Shown here: positions 1 through 5,950 of the stretch, piece by piece
Numbering within the stretch: position 1 is the first letter of the stretch
Layout of the letters: every line of letters starts with the position of its first letter
DNA from: an uncultured Collinsella sp.
GTDB lineage: Bacteria > Actinomycetota > Coriobacteriia > Coriobacteriales > Coriobacteriaceae
Assembly (NCBI GenBank): GCA_900550965.1
Contig: URUC01000092.1
Span: forward strand, 1-7,616
Direction of reading: 5' to 3'
DNA length: 7,616 nt
Translations under genes and position numbers: made by a program
The notes under the pieces: generated by a model
What the model was told of the DNA's origin: nothing
The model's database searches: none
The model's input: the letters and a program-made list of their open reading frames with translations, nothing else

Positions 1-551
1 GCACGGGCCTCATCGGCCAGAATCTGCGATGCCCCAGCCAGTGCGGCGGCATAGGCGGAGTCACCGGCGAACACGGGGTCGGGTGCCTGATCGAGCATGG
101 CACGGATGGCAGCAACGGCGTCCTCGCGCTTGACCTCCCACACACGGTGCGTAATGCCGGCGGGGTCGGTGACGGCATAGAGCGACGCGCCTTCTTTGGC
201 GGCGCCGAGGATGATATCCATGACGGGCGAGGCTTCGTAGGCGAGCGTTACAGGGCGAGGCTGCACCTTAAGCTCGGCGATTGCGCGGGCGGCTGCGGCC
301 GCATCTGCGGAGGACGCGTTGTCGTCCGTCAGTACACCAACCGGGCAAATTGCCACAACGCCCGTCACGCGTCCCAGCTCTCCCGAACACTCGTACACGT
401 AATACGCCGCGCCTGGATCCTTGAGCATTAGGCCGTCAGCAATGGCGCCGCGCAGGGCGTCGTTGCCGCTCAGGATACCGCCCATCGCAGGCAGCGCCTC
501 GAGCACGCGGTCCTGAGCTGGGCGGATGCAGGGAAACGGAAGTGCTTTCAT
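1..551 (-). CDS. DUF1015 (COG4198)-like protein, divergent; N-terminal 183 codons, runs off the window
   Basis: I translated the minus strand from the ATG at 551-549 and found 183 open codons up to the window edge. The product begins MKALPFPCIRPAQ. It contains the DUF1015 landmarks AYYVYE (about residues 50-55), VTGVVAICPVG (65-75), a PVTLAYE strand (about 99-105), and LYAVTDPAGITHRVWEV (about 121-137). These match the family's usual YYVYRL, TGLVGCVS, GPVFLTYR and LYDFTADDGVRHTVWRV blocks, recalled from memory. The family function is unknown; members often neighbour serC/serA. Three conserved blocks are missing or altered: the N-terminal PYDV/NP-SFLHV region is shortened, the KKHE-TR-DKE-DR segment is absent, and the usual IADGHHRAA reads VFAGDSAYAAA (about 157-167). 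It lies 39 bp downstream of the peptidase stop, so the two are probably cotranscribed. A weak Shine-Dalgarno AGGA sits 6 nt before the ATG. The family assignment is fairly firm; the function is open. Confidence 0.7.
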   Translation of the reverse strand, partial: MKALPFPCIRPAQDRVLEALPAMGGILSGNDALRGAIADGLMLKDPGAAYYVYECSGELGRVTGVVAICPVGVLTDDNASSADAAAAARAIAELKVQPRPVTLAYEASPVMDIILGAAKEGASLYAVTDPAGITHRVWEVKREDAVAAIRAMLDQAPDPVFAGDSAYAAALAGASQILADEAR

Positions 552-590
552 GGGCGGTCCTAACGCGCGAGTCGGTTTGTTCGCGGCTTA

Positions 591-1811
591 TTATGCCCCA
601 ACTTGGCCGCTTGCGTCCCAGAGCGTGTGATCGGCAAGCGCGATGAGCACGTTTTGGCAGCGAACGATATCGGCATGGGGCACATACTCGTTGGGCTTGT
701 GCGCGAGCGCCAACGAGCCGGGGCCGTAGCTCATACAATTGCGGTTGCCTGTCTTGCCGGCAATGACGGCAGTGTCGGTGTAGCCGGTAAAGAAGCCGAC
801 GGTCGTGTCTGTGCCCGTCACGTCATCGGCGGCACGCTTGAGTGCAGCCAGAAGGGGAGAGCTTGGATCGCGCTCGATGGCGGGGCGGTCGCCTGTCACG
901 GTATAGCTTCCATGGCAGCCGGGGACCGCGGCTTCGGCGCCGGCGATGGCCTGCTCTACCATGCGCGTCGCGGCGGCCGTATCAGTCGGCGGGGCCAGGC
1001 GCATATCGACCCAGACCTTGGCATGGTCGGGCACGACATAGGGGCGGTAGCCGCCCTCGATCTGTCCAAACGTGATGGTCGATGGCCCCAGCTCATCGTG
1101 TACGGGCAGCGCCATGAACGCGCGGCGCAACGCGCAGACGACCTCTGCCATGGCGGCGACGGCGTCGGCGCCCTTCCAAGGCTGGCTCGCGTGCGCCGTG
1201 ACGCCTGCCATCTCAATCTCGAACCATGTGCGCCCCTTGTGCGCCACCTGGATCTGTCCGTCGGTGGGCTCGGTGTCCAGCACCCATTCGCGCGAACCGA
1301 CCCAGCCGGCATCAATGGCCGCCTCGGAGCCACGCATAAAGTCTTCCTCGTCGACCGAGCAGATGAGCGAAAAGCCACGTCGGGGCAGCTCACCGCTTGC
1401 CGTCATGCGCTCGAGCGTATGGAACAGTGCGGAAATGGCGCAGGCCAGGCCACCCTTCATATCGCAGGCACCGCGGCCATAGAGTTTATCGTCACGCACG
1501 ATTGCTCCGAGCGGCGGAATGCCTGTATCCCAGCCGTCGCCCAAGGTGACGGTATCCATGTGGCAGATATAGACCAGCCGCGGCTCGTCGCTCACGCCCG
1601 GTATGGTAATCATAAGGTTGCGGCGTCCGGGGAGCACCTCGAGTTCCTCAACCTGCACGGCATGGAGCACCGGATGACTCAACCGCTCCAGCTGAGCCTC
1701 AACCAGCGCTTTGATATACCGCTCAATTTCATCCTCATACGCGCCCGGGTCTGAGCTGTCGATCCGCACGAGCTCCTGCGCAAGCCGCCAGGCAAAGTCC
1801 TCATCAACCAT
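591..1811 (-). CDS. M20-family zinc metallopeptidase (ArgE/DapE/ACY1/CPG2-like), 406 aa
   Basis: This is a cytoplasmic M20 amidohydrolase/peptidase that should hydrolyse an amide or peptide bond using two metal ions. The exact substrate (dipeptide, N-acyl amino acid or diaminopimelate precursor) cannot be told from sequence. Visible motifs, numbered from the chosen ATG: HMDTV with H84 and D86; GACDMKGG with bridging D117; VDEED with the catalytic and metal glutamates E155/E156; VLDTEP with D179; TAHAS with H207 in the dimerisation (lid) domain, about 190-300; and LAHKPNE with the last metal ligand H371. The order and spacing are typical and the length is normal, so it should be active. I chose ATG 1811 because GAGGT lies 5 nt upstream; an in-frame TTG at 1841 would add ten residues but lacks this support. 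It is divergent from the plus-strand orphan gene and leads into the DUF1015-like gene. No signal peptide is seen. Confidence 0.9.
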   Translation of the reverse strand: MVDEDFAWRLAQELVRIDSSDPGAYEDEIERYIKALVEAQLERLSHPVLHAVQVEELEVLPGRRNLMITIPGVSDEPRLVYICHMDTVTLGDGWDTGIPPLGAIVRDDKLYGRGACDMKGGLACAISALFHTLERMTASGELPRRGFSLICSVDEEDFMRGSEAAIDAGWVGSREWVLDTEPTDGQIQVAHKGRTWFEIEMAGVTAHASQPWKGADAVAAMAEVVCALRRAFMALPVHDELGPSTITFGQIEGGYRPYVVPDHAKVWVDMRLAPPTDTAAATRMVEQAIAGAEAAVPGCHGSYTVTGDRPAIERDPSSPLLAALKRAADDVTGTDTTVGFFTGYTDTAVIAGKTGNRNCMSYGPGSLALAHKPNEYVPHADIVRCQNVLIALADHTLWDASGQVGA

Positions 1812-1845
1812 ATGCAACCTCACAATCAGTCTGCTTTCCAAACCG

Positions 1846-1851
1846 ATTGTA
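1846..1851 (-). promoter_or_regulatory. Possible -10 element of the M20 peptidase / DUF1015 unit
   Basis: On the minus strand, TACAAT (five of six matches to TATAAT) lies 34 bases before the peptidase ATG. This leaves room for a short leader carrying the GAGGT ribosome site. No good TTGACA-like -35 is present 16-18 bp further upstream, where the sequence is GC-rich. It is a weak candidate based on one hexamer. Confidence 0.3.
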
Positions 1852-1950
1852 AGCCTCTTGAGAGATCCGCGGCGTGCGCGCAGCGGTATTTACCGTTCGC
1901 AGGCCGAGCCAGCGCGTTTGCCGTCCAGGCGGGTTTACAAACGACGCGGT

Positions 1951-1962
1951 GGGTACGTACCC
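1951..1962. promoter_or_regulatory. Perfect 12-bp palindrome just before the orphan gene, possible operator
   Basis: GGGTACGTACCC is its own reverse complement and ends 3 bases before the ATG at 1966. A protein bound here would block initiation, and the gene it precedes may carry an AbiEi-like, potentially DNA-binding region, so autoregulation is conceivable. A perfect 12-mer palindrome is expected once or twice by chance in a window of this size, so position is the only argument. The flanking bases do not extend the symmetry. Confidence 0.25.
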
Positions 1963-1965
1963 TTC

Positions 1966-3015
1966 ATGGACGACATGCTGTGCGACATATCTGCCTTTCG
2001 GTATCACCGGATACCCCCACAGGTCTTGGCAATAATGCCGGACCTGCCCGATTCTGCGGACGATCCGCGCAGGGAGCGCCTATGTGAGCATCCGCTCGTC
2101 AAGCATTTCCTGGGCACCCCGTTACACGTGTTGGCGCGGGGCGTCTGCGGGCGCAAGGGCGATCGCATTGTCAGGCATGTTTGGAACGGGGAGAGGCCGT
2201 TTGATTCCGTGCGGCAGACGGAGTTTGGCCTCGATGTCGCGTCCCCGCTCTTTACCCTGCTGACCCTGGCTTCCTCGGTCTCAAACGAGCGTCTAATCAT
2301 GTGCATGTATGAGATGTGCGGCACCTTTGCCGTGTGCAAGATTGCGCCTCAGGTAAAGTCGGCACTTGAGCAGGCATATGGGAGCCGATGGAGTGACGCA
2401 CGGTCGGGCTGGGAAAACGTAAAGGATGTCTCGGGGAATCCAACGGACTTGTGGAAACGACCTCCCTTGATCGAGCTCTCTGAGCTTACAGAGTTCGTCG
2501 ATAAGGTCCGGGGGCTCCGCGGCACTAAATCGTTCATACGAGCCGCGAAATGCATTACGGGGGTGGCAGCATCGCCGCTCGAGGTCCAGGCTTCGATGCT
2601 GTTTGGCCTTACGAGGTTGCGCGGCGGCGAAGGGCTGAGCCTTACCAATAACGTTGAGATTCGTATGACGCGCAGCGCCCGCCTGATTTCGGGGCTTGAT
2701 AGGCGCTATGCCGATATCCTGCTGGCAAATAAGGACGGCAGCCGAGAGTGTCTGGTTGAATGCCAAGGTAAAGCCATTCACGGATCCATTGAATCCAAGA
2801 TCTCGGACTCCGATCGAACGACGGCCTTGCAAGCCATGGGATATCCCGTCGTTCTGATGACCTATGGTCAGCTGGCCGACTTCGATGCCTTCCGCGTGGT
2901 GATGGAGCTCATCATGTCCTATCTCGATGTGCCGCTGAAAGACAAGACGCCGCGACAGCAGGAGCTCGAACGGCGGCTTCGTGAGGAGATTTTTATCGAT
3001 TGGGCGGGAATGTAG
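1966..3015 (+). CDS. Orphan protein: AbiEi-like N-terminal part plus DUF559/Vsr-like (PD-(D/E)XK) C-terminal part, 349 aa
   Basis: I do not recognise a named gene. The N-terminal part (about 1-120) has CDISAFRYHRIPP, GTPLHVL, RHVWNGERP and GLDVASPLFTLLTLA, followed by YEMCGTF. This order parallels the region after the winged helix in actinobacterial AbiEi-type antitoxin proteins (vhr... GlpVTSParTllDLA). The C-terminal part looks like a restriction-endonuclease fold of the DUF559/Vsr type: a helix Glu in SPLEVQASMLFGL (E206), YADILL (D250), then CLVECQGKAIHG (E265, Q267, K269, H272), SDSDR (D281, D283, R284) and ALQAMGYPVVLMTYGQL, which matches DUF559's ...AaLGyrVlRftw.ql ending. No toxin gene is adjacent. 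The open frame extends upstream to 1711, but that part overlaps the peptidase gene and has no good start. ATG 1966 fits where the conserved part begins, though its ribosome site is poor (a GGTGGG about 12 nt upstream). Three sampled lines give about 54% GC against about 69% in serA, consistent with transfer. Function (defence, antitoxin or other) is inference. Confidence 0.75.
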   Translation: MDDMLCDISAFRYHRIPPQVLAIMPDLPDSADDPRRERLCEHPLVKHFLGTPLHVLARGVCGRKGDRIVRHVWNGERPFDSVRQTEFGLDVASPLFTLLTLASSVSNERLIMCMYEMCGTFAVCKIAPQVKSALEQAYGSRWSDARSGWENVKDVSGNPTDLWKRPPLIELSELTEFVDKVRGLRGTKSFIRAAKCITGVAASPLEVQASMLFGLTRLRGGEGLSLTNNVEIRMTRSARLISGLDRRYADILLANKDGSRECLVECQGKAIHGSIESKISDSDRTTALQAMGYPVVLMTYGQLADFDAFRVVMELIMSYLDVPLKDKTPRQQELERRLREEIFIDWAGM

Positions 3016-3059
3016 TCGCGCGGTGGGTAAACGGTAGCGCGAGCTAGAGTTCTGGTCGC

Positions 3060-3081
3060 AAAAAGGCTTCAATTTTGCCTT
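3060..3081 (-). terminator. Weak intrinsic-terminator-like hairpin reading leftward
   Basis: On the minus strand, AAGGC and GCCTT form a 5-bp stem with a 9-base loop, and the second arm runs straight into a run of five T. It would stop leftward transcripts that pass the main serA terminator, or end an unseen RNA from the AT-rich region, before they run antisense into the orphan gene. The stem is short, so confidence is low. Confidence 0.3.
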
Positions 3082-3109
3082 GGAGGGACCCTAAAAATGC
3101 TATCTAGAA

Positions 3110-3141
3110 TAAGTTGTTTCGGAAAATAGACAGTCAACTTA
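3110..3141. repeat. Inverted repeat TAAGTTG / CAACTTA with 18-base spacer
   Basis: TAAGTTG at 3110-3116 and CAACTTA at 3135-3141 are exact reverse complements. Each arm is followed a few bases later by a TTCGGnAnATAGA copy (3118-3130 and 3144-3156, offset 26 bases, 11 of 13 positions the same between copies). Combined inverted and direct symmetry suggests a protein-binding site or the end of a small repeat element. No function is known. Confidence 0.45.
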
Positions 3142-3182
3142 CATTCGGCACATAGAGACCGATTTTTACCTACTAAAGTCCC

Positions 3183-3200
3183 TGATAAAGCTGTTTATCA
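3183..3200. repeat. Inverted repeat TGATAAA-GCTG-TTTATCA
   Basis: A perfect 7-bp inverted repeat with a 4-base loop. It is AT-rich and has no T-run behind it on either strand, so it is a poor terminator. It could be an operator-like site or part of the same unexplained element as the repeat at 3110-3141. On the minus strand its left arm begins TTGATA, which resembles a -35 box, with TTTAGT 18 bases further on as a poor -10. Confidence 0.4.
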
Positions 3201-3286
3201 AAGCGGGTGTGCTTAGCGACTGGAGCCTCACTATCGATTATCTGAAAAAAACTTGTTCTGGGTATCATTTTAAAGTCGTCCGGAGC

Positions 3287-3324
3287 AACAAAATCGCCCC
3301 CCCGTTTCGTGAAAACGGGGGGCG
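3287..3324 (-). terminator. Strong intrinsic terminator of the serC-serA unit
   Basis: Left arm CGCCCCCCCGTTT (3295-3307) pairs with AAACGGGGGGCG (3313-3324), leaving one unpaired C and a 5-base loop. On the minus strand the hairpin is followed by ATTTTGTT. It begins about 40 bases after the serA stop codon. On the plus strand the trailing sequence lacks a T-run, so it should act mainly on leftward transcription. Confidence 0.85.
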
Positions 3325-3364
3325 AATGGGCTTCGTGGTCTGTCTGGCAGGCTTGGCACCGGCG

Positions 3365-4528
3365 CTATTTAATCACGCGCACACGATACATCGACGGAAT
3401 TTGCTTAAGTGCCTCGATCGTGCTGCCGTCCAGGTGCTCATCGGTGTCGAACATGGTGTAGGCGTTCTCGCCAGCGGACTCGTTGGTCATGCGCTGCACA
3501 TTGGCGTTGTCCTTGGCGAGAATGGCCGTGATCTGGCCGATCATGTTGGGCACGTTGGCATGCAGGCAGGCAATGCGGCTTGCGGCGCGCGTCTTGCCCA
3601 TGCTGCAGGCGGGGTAGTTGACGCTGTGCGCGATGTTGCCGTTTTCCAGGTAATCCTTGAGCTCGCTGATGGCCATGTCGGCGCAGTTGGCCTCGGCCTC
3701 GCCGGTGCCGGCGCCCGAATGCGTGGTGATAAACGTATTGGGCATCTTGACGGTCTTGGGCGTGGCAAAGTCGCAGCTAAACCAGCTGAGCTTGCCCTCG
3801 CGCAGGGCGGCGTCGACGGCGTCCTCGTCAATGATGGTCTCGCGCGCGTAGTTGATGAGCACGGCGTCGGGCGCCAGCAGGTTAATCTGCTCGGTGCTGA
3901 TCATGCCGATGGTGTCTGCCTTGCTGGGCACGTGCACGGTGAGGTAGTCGCAGCCGCGGCACAGATCCTCGAGCGTGCCCACGCGCTGCACCTCGCGGCT
4001 CAGCACCCACGCGTGCTCGACGGAAATGAACGGATCATAGCCGTAGACGTCCATGCCCAGGTCGACGCAGGCGTTGGCGACCTTGGAGCCTACGTTGCCC
4101 AGGCCGATGACGCCGATGCGCTTGCCCTTGAGCTCGCGGCCCACAAAGGCCTTTTTGGCCTTCTCGGCGTCGACCTGGATCTCGGGGTCGTCGGCGTTGT
4201 CGCGCACCCAGTTCATCGACTGCACGACGCCGCGGCTCGAAAGCACCAGCATGCCCAGGACGAGCTCCTTGACGGCGTTGCTGTTGGCACCGGGGGAGTT
4301 AAAGACGACGACGCCCTTCTTGGCGTACTCCTCGACGGGGATGTTGTTGACGCCGGCGCCGCAGCGGGCGATGGCGCGGATGCCCTCGGGCAGCTCGTGG
4401 CCGTGCAGGTCGGTGGAGCGCATCAGAATAGCGTCGGCCTCCTCGGCGGTGCCCACAAACTCGTAGCCCTCGCCAAATTCGACTTTGCCGTCCTTGGTAA
4501 TGTCGTCGATGGTTTTAATCTTGCGCAT
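3365..4528 (-). CDS. serA: D-3-phosphoglycerate dehydrogenase, short ACT-domain type, 387 aa
   Basis: Oxidises 3-phosphoglycerate to 3-phosphohydroxypyruvate with NAD+, the first step of serine synthesis in the cytoplasm. Visible features: an N-terminal substrate-domain block with RCGAGVNN (55-62) and FNSPGANSNAVKEL (76-89); the Rossmann motif GLGNVG (142-147) with NAD-ribose aspartate D165 in YGYDP; the catalytic arginine R229 in NYARE; the catalytic histidine H270 in TTHSGAG; then an ACT domain (about 318-387, HANVPNMIGQITAIL) that in this family senses serine. The canonical catalytic Glu (DVFPTEP in E. coli) has no clear match: the segment reads CDFATPKTV, and the spacing from R229 to H270 is 41 residues against 52 in E. 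coli (R240 to H292). Other short SerA proteins also carry a DFP-type segment here, so it is probably a clade trait. The start has an ideal AAGGAG 6 nt upstream. The gene follows serC by 70 bp and ends at a strong terminator. Confidence 0.93.
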   Translation of the reverse strand: MRKIKTIDDITKDGKVEFGEGYEFVGTAEEADAILMRSTDLHGHELPEGIRAIARCGAGVNNIPVEEYAKKGVVVFNSPGANSNAVKELVLGMLVLSSRGVVQSMNWVRDNADDPEIQVDAEKAKKAFVGRELKGKRIGVIGLGNVGSKVANACVDLGMDVYGYDPFISVEHAWVLSREVQRVGTLEDLCRGCDYLTVHVPSKADTIGMISTEQINLLAPDAVLINYARETIIDEDAVDAALREGKLSWFSCDFATPKTVKMPNTFITTHSGAGTGEAEANCADMAISELKDYLENGNIAHSVNYPACSMGKTRAASRIACLHANVPNMIGQITAILAKDNANVQRMTNESAGENAYTMFDTDEHLDGSTIEALKQIPSMYRVRVIK

Positions 4529-4598
4529 GAAAAACTCCTTAGCGGATTTCTTTTATAACAAGTGGTTTGAAGTGGCTGGTCGGCCCGCTCGTTGCGGG
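4529..4598 (-). promoter_or_regulatory. serC-serA intercistronic spacer with hairpin and possible internal -10
   Basis: A perfect 6-bp stem GCCCGC/GCGGGC with a 5-base loop (4583-4599) sits right at the serC stop codon. No T-run follows on the minus strand, so it is more likely an mRNA-processing or stabilising hairpin than a terminator. Further downstream the minus strand has TTATAAAAG (TATAAA at 4552-4557), a -10-like sequence without a matching -35, about 24 bases before the serA start. Together they could allow serA to be expressed at a different level from serC. AAGGAG for serA follows. Confidence 0.4.
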
Positions 4599-5723
<1,125 letters not shown>

Positions 5724-5762
5724 CTTCTAGTTCCCCCTCGTAGTCGTTTGGACGTTCGGGAT

Positions 5763-5768
5763 ACTTTA
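5763..5768 (-). promoter_or_regulatory. Possible extended -10 promoter of serC
   Basis: On the minus strand TGCTAAAGT gives an extended -10 (TG, one base, then TAAAGT with four of six consensus matches) 39 bases before the serC ATG. No TTGACA-like -35 is found at the right distance. Placement in the middle of a 227-bp gap between two same-strand genes makes a serC promoter likely somewhere here, but this exact site is uncertain. Confidence 0.35.
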
Positions 5769-5858
5769 GCACAGTGGAGCGCCGGGCGCGACCGCATCAC
5801 GGTAAAACTCGACTGCGCCGCTATGATTTACAGGATGGTTACATGGGGGAGGGGTGCT

Positions 5859-5936
5859 TTACTCCTCGGGCAAATCCAAATCTGCGAGCGAAGGCATGAG
5901 GTTCTCTAGGCGCTTGATTTCTTCGTCGCAAATTAG
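5859..5936 (-). pseudogene. Possible coding remnant, 25 codons without a good start
   Basis: In the gap between the antiporter and serC, the minus strand reads LICDEEIKRLENLMPSL followed by ADLDLPEE and a TAA stop. It is bounded upstream by an in-frame TAG two bases from its first codon. The acidic, leucine-rich, helix-like composition looks like the C-terminal tail of a real protein rather than random GC-rich sequence. No plausible start codon and ribosome site give a full gene; the only ATG (5897) would encode 12 residues. It may be a decayed gene end, a short leader peptide, or chance. Confidence 0.2.
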
Positions 5937-5950
5937 CTAACCCCTGGTCA

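Larger units (their letters stand above)
3016..3286. other. AT-rich gene-free region between converging genes
   Basis: No convincing gene is present here. By hand count, bases 3061-3290 are about 40% GC (92 of 230), far below the neighbouring genes. The stretch holds a GC stem TCGCGC/GCGCGA (3016-3021 with 3037-3042, no T-run after it), a small stem at 3063-3081, the inverted repeats at 3110-3141 and 3183-3200, and a short direct repeat TTCGGnAnATAGA at 3118-3130 and 3144-3156. It may be the scar of an insertion, the 3' flank of the transferred orphan gene, or a site for an unknown RNA. No open frame in it has a credible start and ribosome site. Confidence 0.5.

Noticed and set aside
436..738. 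Minus-strand frame overlapping the peptidase end and the DUF1015-like start
   Set aside because: It is arginine-rich out-of-frame sequence. The peptidase stop at 591 and the DUF1015-like start at 551 explain this stretch better.
603..1754. Long plus-strand open frame opposite the M20 peptidase
   Set aside because: It is an antisense shadow of a GC-rich gene. The minus-strand product has the complete M20 motif set, while the plus frame has no recognisable domain.
1711..1965. Upstream extension of the plus-strand orphan frame, giving a 434-aa protein
   Set aside because: The added 85 residues overlap the 5' end of the peptidase gene on the other strand, are serine/arginine-rich shadow-like sequence, and have no ribosome site. 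The conserved part begins just after ATG 1966.
3016..3042. TCGCGC/GCGCGA stem as terminator of the orphan gene
   Set aside because: The loop is 15 bases and no T-run follows on the plus strand. No clear rightward terminator was found for this gene.
3209..4558. 449-codon plus-strand open frame across serA
   Set aside because: It runs through the strong terminator hairpin and is antisense to serA. Its Ala/Gly/Val/His-rich composition is typical of the complementary frame of GC-rich DNA.
5821..5830. Plus-strand TATGAT as a rightward promoter
   Set aside because: No -35 is found at a proper distance and only antisense sequence of the antiporter lies downstream.
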